A DNA stretch of 12,888 nucleotides from Actinomycetota bacterium (GTDB lineage: Bacteria > Actinomycetota > Actinomycetes > S36-B12 > CAIYMF01), in contig WLOZ01000023.1 in NCBI GenBank assembly GCA_009699025.1, positions 1 through 12,888 of the forward strand, written 5' to 3'. This document shows, one piece after another, positions 1 to 6,491 of the stretch; within the stretch, counting starts at the first letter, position 1; every line of letters starts with the position of its first letter. Position numbers and translations under genes: made by a program. Under the pieces are notes generated by a model. It saw only the letters and a program-made list of their open reading frames with translations, was not told the DNA's origin and made no database searches.

Positions 1-55
1 AGGAGGTGTCGGCGGTGCGCAGGCTCCGCCTCTGCCCGCGCGACTCCCGCCCGTT

Positions 56-99
56 CTGTGGTGGCACCCGACATCGACTCGTGTCGTTCACCACCACAG
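56..99. repeat. nested stem-loop / inverted repeat
   Basis: A perfect 9-base inverted repeat (CTGTGGTGG at 56-64, CCACCACAG at 91-99) encloses a second 5-base stem (CGACA at 69-73, TGTCG at 82-86) with an 8-base loop. No T-run follows on either strand, so it is not a standard intrinsic terminator. It lies about 60 bases outside the leftmost tRNA-like repeat. Bases 1-160 otherwise show no convincing gene: the two short plus-strand reading frames there run straight through the tRNA-like repeat and resemble nothing I recognise. It could be a terminator of a gene outside the window, a structured RNA or a protein-binding site. Confidence 0.4.
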
Positions 100-161
100 C
101 TCGTGCAGGTAGTCACCAGAGAACTCCGGCCGAGACGCGCGGCTTCAACGGCGGATTGTGG

Positions 162-233
162 TGGCCCCGGCGCGAATCGAACGCGCGACACACGGTTGAG
201 TAAATCGAGTCACGAGTTTTGGGCAGGGGGGCA
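162..233 (-). pseudogene. decayed tRNA-Arg-like copy (outer left repeat)
   Basis: Bases 161-197 are identical to 1130-1166 and differ at one base from 12435-12471, the 3' part of the intact tRNA-Arg(CCU). Past 197 the sequence still aligns without gaps to the copy at 1131-1202: three differences in the anticodon arm, then weak similarity to the acceptor 5' strand (GGGGGC near 227-232). The anticodon triplet would read ACU rather than CCU. The anticodon stem has a mismatch, the D arm no longer pairs, and only 5 of 7 acceptor pairs remain. It cannot be a working tRNA. It is either an old attachment-site duplication or a rotted tRNA copy. Confidence 0.6.
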
Positions 234-279
234 TCTCAAGAGTTCAACTACCTAGAGATAGTCGCTTGCTCGACGACCC

Positions 280-297
280 CGACGCGTGGGTGCGTCG
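280..297 (-). terminator. possible terminator hairpin after the DM13 gene
   Basis: Reading leftward from the stop of the DM13 gene, a 6-base-pair stem (CGACGC at 280-285 with GCGTCG at 292-297) with a 6-base loop begins 5 bases after the stop codon. There is no following U-tract, so intrinsic termination is only weakly supported. Confidence 0.3.
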
Positions 298-302
298 CTA
301 CG

Positions 303-935
303 TCACACCGGCTTGAGTTCGGCAGCGCCAAACGACACAAAGAATCGTGCACACCACAAGGTCACCGACGGGTAGGCATCAAGGTCGACATTGGCGGGGA
401 TGCTGTAGTTCTGGTTCCCCAGATTGCCCTTGATGTCACCGAGGCTCACGTGATTGCCGTCCTTGAACACAAACCATCCATCACGACCCTCGATCACGGG
501 CTGATCGCTCAGCCACACTTCGACCTGTGGACCGCTGGCGGTGGTGAGATCCTGAAGACGCAGAATCCGACTGCCATCGGGAAGTTGCACAATGAGTGCA
601 GTGCCGGTGGTCTCGTGTTCGTGACTCACCAAGGTGCCGCGACGTAGCACCACCGGCTTATCGGGCGATGGACTTGCCGTTGGACTCGCCGTGGTGCTGG
701 CACCGGCGGAGGTGCTGGCACCGGAAGAAGCGGAGGGGGTGCTAGCAGTGGTCGATGCAGCATCGCTCGGTGTCGCGCTCGCACTGCTCGACGGTACCTC
801 GGGCAGTGCGTCGTTGACCGTGGTGTTGACGAAGAGCAACCAGGGCTGAAAGAGCAGAAGCCCGCCGATCACCACCACAAGGGCGCCGCCTGCAATGAGC
901 CACTTGGCTCGGGAACTGAGGTTCCGTCGTGCCAC
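303..935 (-). CDS. membrane-anchored DM13-domain protein
   Basis: This 210-residue protein has an N-terminal hydrophobic segment at about residues 12-36 preceded by Arg and Lys (signal anchor, C-terminus outside). A Ser/Thr/Ala/Pro-rich linker follows at about 47-92. The extracytoplasmic domain at about 97-210 has the features of the DM13 family: a GTLVSHEHETTG opening, a central LPDGSRILRL strand, and a C-terminal LWCARFFVSFGAAEL block with the single conserved Cys195. DM13 domains are proposed to act in redox or electron transfer at the cell surface, but the bacterial function is unknown. The GTG start at 933-935 is supported by a strong AGGAGG just upstream. The 194 bases before it (936-1129) hold no gene; a TAGATT on the minus strand near 1055 is a weak -10 candidate. 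The gene sits between two tRNA-derived repeats, outside the catabolic cluster. Confidence 0.85.
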   Translation of the reverse strand: MARRNLSSRAKWLIAGGALVVVIGGLLLFQPWLLFVNTTVNDALPEVPSSSASATPSDAASTTASTPSASSGASTSAGASTTASPTASPSPDKPVVLRRGTLVSHEHETTGTALIVQLPDGSRILRLQDLTTASGPQVEVWLSDQPVIEGRDGWFVFKDGNHVSLGDIKGNLGNQNYSIPANVDLDAYPSVTLWCARFFVSFGAAELKPV

Positions 936-1130
936 GACTCCTCCTGTGGATGCCTGACATGTGAGTGCTGCACGGGTCGCAGCTGGTGCGAACTGACCCC
1001 GAGTAGTCAGCCAGTGTCTGAGTGAGTCCGAGGCTGCTTCCGTGCCAATCTAGTTCCCATGAAGCTTCTCAACTGTGTCACGATCCATCAACGTCCTGAT
1101 GGCCACGCCGAGCAACCAAGCTCTTCTCGG

Positions 1131-1202
1131 TGGCCCCGGCGCGAATCGAACGCGCGACACACGGTTTAGGAAACCGATGCTCTTATCTCGAGCATGGGGG
1201 CC
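1131..1202 (-). pseudogene. tRNA-Arg(CCU)-like sequence, probable pseudo-tRNA / left attachment site
   Basis: Read on the minus strand this 72-base sequence still folds as a tRNA. The acceptor stem has 6 of 7 pairs, the D stem is GCTC/GAGC, the anticodon loop is TTCCTAA (anticodon CCU), and the T arm is GCGCG with loop TTCGATT. It differs from the intact gene at 12436-12508 mainly in the 5' part: the D loop is GAGATAA, one base shorter and lacking the G18-G19 pair needed for tertiary folding, and the last acceptor pair is C-C. These faults make a working tRNA unlikely. The 3' part is almost unchanged, as expected of an attachment site. No CCA is encoded. Confidence 0.65.
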
Positions 1203-1267
1203 TTGTGAAGATTGTGACTATTGATCGGGACTGCCCCCGCTTTGGTTGACTCGCGGGGTGGGGTTGT

Positions 1268-1456
1268 TCATTCCACTTTCGCGACCGTGTGGTGAATCGT
1301 TTCAAACTCGATGGGCGTGAGCTTGCCCAGGGCACGTTGCCGGCGGCGACGATGGTAGGCCCGCTCGATCCGGTGGATAATCGCGAGGCGTAACTCGTCG
1401 CGGGTGTCCCAATGCTTGCGGTTCAGGACGTTCTTCAGCAGCAGAGAGTCGGGTTG
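1268..1456 (-). pseudogene. IS3-family transposase (OrfB) C-terminal remnant
   Basis: The minus strand encodes about 60 residues of the C-terminus of an IS3-type DDE transposase: SLLLKNVLNRKHWDTRDEL, then a WIERTYHRRRRQ-like block (here HRIERAYHRRRRQ), then ALGKLTPIEFE, ending in TGA at 1268-1270. These are the C-terminal signatures of the rve integrase core region in this family. The catalytic DDE residues and the whole N-terminal half are missing and there is no start codon. Beyond the stop, GGGACTGCCCCCGC at 1227-1240 is probably the terminal inverted repeat of the element. The remnant joins the end of the aminotransferase gene directly and in the same reading frame, separated only by the TAG at 1457-1459. 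The element was truncated here, perhaps in the event that assembled or trimmed this side of the island. Confidence 0.8.
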
Positions 1457-2800
1457 CTACGGGCGAGAGGCCAACCATGGCGCGTGCCCGATGGCTTCCA
1501 GCGCCCCGTCGAGCAGCCGGACCAACTCGACCACCTCATCTGCGCCGATTGTCAGAGGAGGCGAGATGATGACGGAGTTGTTCAGCGGGGCAATGCCAGC
1601 GGGGTAGACGATCAGGCCCCGGTCGAAGCATGCGTCCACGAGCGCCGTGGCGGCGTTGTGGCTGGCGGCCGGTACTCGCCGTGTCGTGGGGTCCTCGACC
1701 AGCTCGAACCCCCACAGCAGCCCCCTCCCGCGCACGTCCGCGATGAAGCGGTACCGCGTCGCCAGGTCGAGCAGGCCCGCCTGGAGCTGATCGCCCCGCT
1801 GCCGTGCGGCTGCCAGCAGGTCGTGGCTTTCGAGGTAGTCGAGGACGGCGAGGCATGTGGCGGCGCCGAGTGGGTTGCCGGAGAAGGTGTGGCCGAATGG
1901 AGCCACGCCGCTGCCGTCGCGGAAGGCCGATACGACGTGCTCGCGCAATAGGACTGCACCGACGGGCGAGTATCCGGCGCTCAGCCCCTTGCCAGCCACG
2001 AGCAGGTCGGGGACCACATCCTCCGCGCTGCAGGCGAACCAGTCGCCTGTCCGTCCGACACCGGTGATGACCTCGTCCAGGATCAGGAGGATGTCGAGGC
2101 GATCGCACATCTCGCGAAGGCGGCGGAGGTAGCCGTGCGGGGGAACCAGGACTCCACCGGCCGCGCCCACGATCGGTTCGACGATGACGGCCGCGACGCT
2201 CGCCGGGTCCTCAGCGATGACCGCAGCCTCGAACTCGGCGATTGAGCGCGCGGCGTAGTCCTGCTCTGTTTCGCCGGGGCGTGCGTAGCGGTACTGGTAT
2301 GCGGGCGGGCCGACGGGGAAGGCATGCAACAAGGAGCCGTAGTCGGGCCGGCGCCCGGGATGGCCGGACATGGACAGTGAGCCCAGGGTCATGCCGTGGT
2401 AGCTGATGTGGCGTCCCAGAACCTTGATTTTCTCCGGTCGGCCAACCTCGCGCCAGTACCCGAGTGCGGCGCGCATGGCGAACTCGGTTGCCTCCGAGCC
2501 GCTGCTCACGAAGAAGGCCCAGTTGAGGTCGCCCGGAGCCTTGGCCGTGAGACGGCTCGCCAGCTCCTCAGCCGGCTGATTCGTGAACTGGGTCCGGTAC
2601 GTGAACGCGACGTGCCGGAGCTGCTCATCAATGGCCGCCGTGATCTCCGGTACTCCGTGGCCGAGGCTGGCGGTCATCGGTCCGCCCGAGCCATCGAGGT
2701 ACCGCTTGCCGTCCGTGTCGTACAGGTAGACGCCGCGGCCGTAGTCGACGGTGGGGTACCTGCGGTGCAGGTGCTGCTTGAGCAGGGCGCTGGAGGTCAT
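1457..2800 (-). CDS. class III PLP-dependent aminotransferase (omega-amino acid / GABA type)
   Basis: This 447-residue protein is of normal length for the fold-type I class III aminotransferases (GabT, PuuE, beta-alanine or omega-amino acid:pyruvate enzymes). Visible landmarks are the SSGSEATE phosphate-binding segment at 99-106, YHGMTLGSLSMSG at 134-146, LDEVITGVGRTG with the pyridine-binding Asp242, AGKGLSAGYSPVGA with the PLP lysine Lys271, and GHTFSGNP at 303-310. ATG at 2800 is chosen over longer in-frame versions because of an AGGAG about 7 bases upstream and because its ATGA overlaps the stop of the upstream hydrolase gene (translational coupling). As last gene of the minus-strand operon it probably deaminates the omega-amino acid released by that hydrolase. 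The exact amino donor is not readable. Its 3' end abuts a transposase remnant, so the C-terminus may have been altered. Confidence 0.9.
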   Translation of the reverse strand: MTSSALLKQHLHRRYPTVDYGRGVYLYDTDGKRYLDGSGGPMTASLGHGVPEITAAIDEQLRHVAFTYRTQFTNQPAEELASRLTAKAPGDLNWAFFVSSGSEATEFAMRAALGYWREVGRPEKIKVLGRHISYHGMTLGSLSMSGHPGRRPDYGSLLHAFPVGPPAYQYRYARPGETEQDYAARSIAEFEAAVIAEDPASVAAVIVEPIVGAAGGVLVPPHGYLRRLREMCDRLDILLILDEVITGVGRTGDWFACSAEDVVPDLLVAGKGLSAGYSPVGAVLLREHVVSAFRDGSGVAPFGHTFSGNPLGAATCLAVLDYLESHDLLAAARQRGDQLQAGLLDLATRYRFIADVRGRGLLWGFELVEDPTTRRVPAASHNAATALVDACFDRGLIVYPAGIAPLNNSVIISPPLTIGADEVVELVRLLDGALEAIGHAPWLASRP

Positions 2801-3564
2801 TGCTGCTCCTGTGCTGTGGGGTGGAGTGGAACGGCAGCTCGGGCTCGAGCGGCAGCGTCGATGAGTGCACTGAAGAACCGGTGCATCCGGGGCTTCTCGG
2901 GGTGCCACTGGACACCGAGTGCAAAGCGCTTCATCGGCCACTCGAGGGCCTCGACACATCCGTCGGACGTCGCCCATCCGCTGATGCTGGCGCCGGAGGC
3001 GACCTGAGCCACCCCTTGGTGGTGGTGCGAGTTCGTCTCGATCGGTGCATCGCCCACGATGCTTGCCAGTACCGACCCGCTCTCGACCTGGGTCTCGTGG
3101 AAGGTTGCATGATCCAGATGCCCAGGCGCTGGCCGGTGGTCTGAGTAGCCCGCGTGTACGAGGTCCTGGTGAAGTGTTCCGCCTGCTGAGACGTTCATGA
3201 CCTGAAGCCCGCGGCAGATGCCGAGGATCGGCACGTCCCATTCCATCGCACGGCGCACGAGCGGCAGCTCGTAGCTGTCGCGAACGTGGGAGGTCTCCTC
3301 TAGCAGCTCATGCGGGTGGTGGCCGTACTCCGACGGGTCGAGGTCTGCGCCTCCGACGAGAAGCAGACCGTCGACCCGGCTGAGCACGGCATCGAGGGCT
3401 TCCTGTTCAGCGCCGCCCAGGGGCGGCACGATCAGCGGAAGACCACCCGCTTCCCACAACGCGGCGATGTAGGTGTCGGCGACAAGATTCGCGTGCTCGT
3501 GCCAGAAGCCCCACTGGGCCGTGATGAACACCGCCGGGATCCCGATGACCGGCCTGGACGCCAT
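2797..3564 (-). CDS. PuuD-like gamma-glutamyl amide hydrolase (class I glutamine amidotransferase fold, peptidase C26)
   Basis: This 255-residue protein matches the length and motifs of gamma-glutamyl-gamma-aminobutyrate hydrolases. It has GLLLVGGADLDPSEYG near 66-81, nucleophile elbow GICRGLQVMNV with Cys117, TNSHHHQGV at 178-186, and ALGVQWHPEKP with catalytic His221 and Glu223. Enzymes of this family cut gamma-glutamyl amides to glutamate plus the free amine-bearing product in the cytoplasm. Paired with the glutamine synthetase-like ligase at 6492, it would remove the glutamyl mask after chain oxidation. It starts 30 bases after the aldehyde dehydrogenase gene and overlaps the aminotransferase by 4 bases. 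The ATG at 3564 has a GGAGAGG upstream. PuuD is the closest named relative, but substrate identity is not proven, so no symbol is given. Confidence 0.88.
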   Translation of the reverse strand: MASRPVIGIPAVFITAQWGFWHEHANLVADTYIAALWEAGGLPLIVPPLGGAEQEALDAVLSRVDGLLLVGGADLDPSEYGHHPHELLEETSHVRDSYELPLVRRAMEWDVPILGICRGLQVMNVSAGGTLHQDLVHAGYSDHRPAPGHLDHATFHETQVESGSVLASIVGDAPIETNSHHHQGVAQVASGASISGWATSDGCVEALEWPMKRFALGVQWHPEKPRMHRFFSALIDAAARARAAVPLHPTAQEQQ

Positions 3565-3594
3565 GGCTCTGCCTCTCCGTCGTGGTCCGCGAAG

Positions 3595-5073
3595 TCAGAT
3601 CGGGAGCGACGGGTCGTCGACGCCGATGGTGCGACGACCCTGGAAGAACCGGACCATGTCGGTAGGCCCGTGGCCCCCGATGCCGGCGTTATTCCAGAAC
3701 GTCTGCTCCGAGCCGTCCGCGAGGTCCGCGAGCTTGCAACCGTTCACCCGCACCTCGCCGACAGGGATCTTCGCCGCGACCTTCAGAGCTGCTGCGGTGT
3801 CCTGGCCGAAGACGAATCCCGCGAGCCCGGTCTCCGGGCCGTCCGCAGCGGCCAGCGCGGCGGCCACCGAAGGTACGGAGTGGACACTGATGACCGGCCC
3901 GAAAAGCTCCCGCGTCGACACCTCCGCGGGCACGCCGACGATGATCGACGGGGCGAAGAACCAACCGTCCAGTGCCGGCAACCTGCAGGGCGTGAGGCGC
4001 TCGCCACCGGCAGCGACGAGCCGATCCACCTCGTTCTCGAGACGTGTGCGGTGCAGTTCGTACGCGAGCGGCCCGACGTCGGTGCCCTCGTCAAGGCAGT
4101 GTCCGACGGTGAGATCCGCGAGCCGACGCATCAGTGCGTCGACGAGCTCGTCGTACTTCGCCTCGGAGACCAGCACCTTGCCCGGCGCCTCGCACCACTG
4201 CCCGTTGAGCTTGGTCATCCCGTCGATGAGTGCTGCCGCCGTGAGCTCGATGTCCGCGTCATCCAGCACGATCGCCGGGTTGTGGCCGCCCAGCTCGAGC
4301 TGGAGTGCAGTGAAGTGCGGCGCAGCCGCCGCGGCGACCGCCCGCCCAGCCGGTGCTCCGCCGGTGAAGGAGATGGCTCGGACGCGCGGGTCCGACGCGA
4401 GCTGGGAACCGACAGCAGCCGCACCGTGCACGAGCTGGAAGGTGGCGGCGGGCAAGTCATGGCTGCGGAGGACGTCGTTGATGACCTCGGCCACGATCTG
4501 ACAGCCTCCAGGTGCCCACTCGGAGGGCTTGAGGATCACGGGGCATCCCGCAGCGAGAGCACTGGACAGTTTGGCAACCGCTACGAAGGTGGGTGCGTTC
4601 CACGGCGCGAGCACGACTGCTGGCCCCAGGGGTCGCCGCAACAGCTGCACCCCGCGCTCCTCGTCGAGCACGTCCCTCTCGCCGATCGAGCGCAGCTGGG
4701 CGGCCGAGCCGAGGACACGGGGTCCGATGTAGGAGGCCATCTTCTGCGATACGCGGATGGCATTGCCGGTCGACATCGCGTCCTCGTACGCCAGGTCGGA
4801 TGCGCGGAGCGTCAGTCCGGCCGCGATGTCCTGCAGGACGGTGACGCGTAGCTCGAGTGAGGCCTCCGCGAGCAGACCACTGCGGTGAAGTGCGTCGGCG
4901 GCCTCGAGCGCCCGTTCGACGTCCGTGGCGGAGGTCGCCAGCTGAGGCTGCAAGGGCGAACCGGTGTTCGGGTCGGCCAATGTGCCCAGCTGCGTCATGG
5001 GGGTCTGCCACACGCCGTCGATCAGGTCGACCTGCGAGCGGGGCGGGCGGATCTCGCTCTGGTTCTGGGGCAA
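3595..5073 (-). CDS. NAD(P)-dependent aldehyde dehydrogenase
   Basis: This 492-residue protein has the length and motifs of the ALDH superfamily: APWNAP with the oxyanion Asn159, KPSE with Lys182, FTGG at 236-239, LELGGHNPAIV with the general base Glu260, NGQWCEAPGKV with nucleophile Cys294, and the ELFGPV segment. It oxidises an aldehyde to a carboxylate, presumably the (gamma-glutamyl)amino-aldehyde made upstream in this pathway. The region around the catalytic Cys departs from the common GQxCxAGxR pattern (Glu-Ala-Pro-Gly-Lys instead), suggesting a less studied subfamily. The start is TTG at 5071-5073, preceded by GAGGA at a spacing of about 6; the first downstream ATG (Met26) would remove part of the N-terminal fold. 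It is the second gene of the minus-strand operon, 59 bases after the alcohol dehydrogenase. Confidence 0.9.
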   Translation of the reverse strand: MPQNQSEIRPPRSQVDLIDGVWQTPMTQLGTLADPNTGSPLQPQLATSATDVERALEAADALHRSGLLAEASLELRVTVLQDIAAGLTLRASDLAYEDAMSTGNAIRVSQKMASYIGPRVLGSAAQLRSIGERDVLDEERGVQLLRRPLGPAVVLAPWNAPTFVAVAKLSSALAAGCPVILKPSEWAPGGCQIVAEVINDVLRSHDLPAATFQLVHGAAAVGSQLASDPRVRAISFTGGAPAGRAVAAAAAPHFTALQLELGGHNPAIVLDDADIELTAAALIDGMTKLNGQWCEAPGKVLVSEAKYDELVDALMRRLADLTVGHCLDEGTDVGPLAYELHRTRLENEVDRLVAAGGERLTPCRLPALDGWFFAPSIIVGVPAEVSTRELFGPVISVHSVPSVAAALAAADGPETGLAGFVFGQDTAAALKVAAKIPVGEVRVNGCKLADLADGSEQTFWNNAGIGGHGPTDMVRFFQGRRTIGVDDPSLPI

Positions 5074-5132
5074 CGTGTCCTCGCGGTGTCAGTGCTTCGC
5101 CGCACGAGAGCGGCCGAGCATGGTTTCGGTGG

Positions 5133-6239
5133 TCATGAGGTGGGTGCGACGACGATGCGCACCGTATGTGCATCCCTCATCCGGGCGAGCCCATCGTTGA
5201 TCTGGTCGAAGGGGATGACTGCCGTGACCATGCCGTCAAGGTCGAGGCGACCCCGGCGGTAGTGGTCAACGAACATCTCCACGTCGCTGAGGAAGCGGTT
5301 GGCACCCATGTAGGCGCCCTGGATGCGGCGATCGCCATAGACGAGGGCGTCGGCCGAGATCGTGAGTGTCTCGCCCGCGCGCATGAGGCCGAGAATGGTG
5401 GCGGTCCCGTTGGGTGCCAGCAGGTCGAAGGCGAGCGCCGCCGTCACGGGACTCCCGACGGCCTCGATGGCGTGAGTGACGCCGCCTGGGATCAGCTCGT
5501 GAATCTGGGCCACGGTGGAGACGGAGTCGCTCTGCGACAGCAGCACGTCCGTAGCGCCGAACCGCATGGCGATCTCGAGCTTGGCGGGCACGGTGTCCAG
5601 GGCGACGATGCGTCGTGCGCCAGCGAGACGAGCGCCCTGGATGGCGGCGATTCCTACGCCTCCGCATCCGATCACGGCGACCGTGTCCTGACTGCCGATC
5701 TGCGCACCGTGGACGACGGCGCCGACGCCCGTCGCGACACAGCATCCGAGGAGGCAAGCCACTGCGGCCGGGATGTCGTCGGGCACGCCGGCAAGGGCGT
5801 CCTCGGACGCCAGGAACGCCTCCCCGAAGGCGCCGATTCCGCCAAGCGTCTGGACCGGCGTGCCGTCGGGAAGAGTGACTCGCGGACGCGGACGGAAGCG
5901 CATCTCTGAGACGCGGGCGCACTGTGTGGGGCGTCCCGCCAGGCAGTGATGGCATCCGCCACATGAGGGTGTCACAGTCGCGACGACCCGCATGCCTGGG
6001 CGCAGCCGGGTGACCTGAGGCCCGACCGACTCGACGATGCCGGCGACCTCATGCCCGAGCAGGGCCGGTTTGTCGATGCTGAGCGAGCCCTCCACGTAGT
6101 GCACATCGCTGTGGCAGAGTCCGATGCGCTCGGTCCGCACCACTACCTCCCGCGGCAGGGGTTCGTCTAGGAGCACGTCGGTGATCTGAAGCTCAGCGCT
6201 GCCCTCCAGCAGGAGGGCAGCCTTCATGGGTGTAGGCAC
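5133..6239 (-). CDS. zinc-dependent alcohol dehydrogenase (MDR superfamily)
   Basis: This 368-residue protein belongs to the medium-chain zinc alcohol dehydrogenases, near the class III-like NAD-dependent enzymes common in actinobacteria. Catalytic zinc ligands are Cys42, His63-Glu64 and Cys166 or Cys167. The structural zinc site is C93-G-G-C96-H-H-C99 with Cys107. The Rossmann motif is GCGGVG at 191-196, and the Asp in VALD (Asp215) points to NAD rather than NADP. It should interconvert an alcohol and an aldehyde ahead of the neighbouring aldehyde dehydrogenase. Its presence suggests that the pathway passes through a primary alcohol, for example the product of P450 hydroxylation. The GTG start at 6239 is preferred because AGGAG lies 7 bases upstream; an in-frame ATG four codons later is the alternative. 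It is first in the minus-strand operon. Confidence 0.9.
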   Translation of the reverse strand: MPTPMKAALLLEGSAELQITDVLLDEPLPREVVVRTERIGLCHSDVHYVEGSLSIDKPALLGHEVAGIVESVGPQVTRLRPGMRVVATVTPSCGGCHHCLAGRPTQCARVSEMRFRPRPRVTLPDGTPVQTLGGIGAFGEAFLASEDALAGVPDDIPAAVACLLGCCVATGVGAVVHGAQIGSQDTVAVIGCGGVGIAAIQGARLAGARRIVALDTVPAKLEIAMRFGATDVLLSQSDSVSTVAQIHELIPGGVTHAIEAVGSPVTAALAFDLLAPNGTATILGLMRAGETLTISADALVYGDRRIQGAYMGANRFLSDVEMFVDHYRRGRLDLDGMVTAVIPFDQINDGLARMRDAHTVRIVVAPTS

Positions 6240-6305
6240 TCGCTTGCTCCTGTTCAGACGGTGGCGTCGATGTCACCGAGTCCGGAGCCGCAGCGGGCCG
6301 CGAAA

Positions 6306-6342
6306 GAGAGTGAAGCATCGGTAGCGCGTGCCGTCCACTCTC
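6306..6342. promoter_or_regulatory. inverted repeat, candidate operator near the dehydrogenase operon
   Basis: GAGAGTG (6306-6312) and CACTCTC (6336-6342) form a perfect 7-base inverted repeat with 23 bases between. It lies 67 to 103 bases upstream of the alcohol dehydrogenase start, a plausible activator distance. Function is inferred from position only. Confidence 0.35.
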
Positions 6343-6365
6343 CGGTGCGTCCCCGTCCGCAGCAA

Positions 6366-6380
6366 TGTGCGCCTTGCACA
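6366..6380. promoter_or_regulatory. short inverted repeat TGTGC-N5-GCACA
   Basis: A perfect 5-base dyad with a 5-base spacer sits in the middle of the divergent region. A TTGCAC at 6374-6379 overlaps its right arm and resembles a -35 box, but no good -10 follows at the expected distance. Confidence 0.3.
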
Positions 6381-6398
6381 CTGGCGGGCTAGGAGAAT

Positions 6399-6431
6399 CC
6401 CCCGATCGCATACTGCGTCCCGGATCGGGGG
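6399..6431. promoter_or_regulatory. inverted repeat CCCCCGATC-N15-GATCGGGGG, candidate operator
   Basis: A perfect 9-base inverted repeat (6399-6407 and 6423-6431) is the strongest dyad in the divergent region. Its ends lie 60 to 92 bases upstream of the ligase start codon. It could be the binding site of the regulator at 10513-12300, or a hairpin in the 5' leader if transcription starts upstream of it. Confidence 0.45.
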
Positions 6432-6491
6432 GCACTTGTATGAGCACCAAGCGGTCGAGCCGTCGGCCACCGAACGAAGAGGAGCCAAGCG

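Larger units (their letters stand above)
6240..6491. promoter_or_regulatory. divergent promoter region between the two catabolic operons
   Basis: These 252 bases separate the leftward alcohol dehydrogenase operon from the rightward ligase-P450 operon and hold no gene. They contain three inverted repeats (listed separately), the likely operators for the PucR-type regulator encoded at the end of the plus operon. I see no convincing -35/-10 pair for either direction. The shared position suggests co-induction of both operons. Confidence 0.7.

Noticed and set aside
1412..1951. 179-codon plus-strand frame over the aminotransferase 3' end
   Set aside because: It runs antisense across both the transposase remnant and the aminotransferase and has no motif.
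2801..3241. N-terminal extension of the aminotransferase to 594 residues
   Set aside because: The extension is antisense-like, Arg-rich and overlaps the hydrolase gene in another frame. The ATG at 2800 has a ribosome-binding site and an ATGA overlap.
3310..4851. 513-codon open frame on the plus strand
   Set aside because: It lies antisense to the well-supported hydrolase and aldehyde dehydrogenase genes, has Arg/Asp-rich low-information sequence, and shows no family motif. It is a shadow of high-GC coding.
6435..6445. TTGTAT/TGTATG as a -10 box for the ligase operon
   Set aside because: No acceptable -35 element lies at the right distance, so it was not listed as a promoter.
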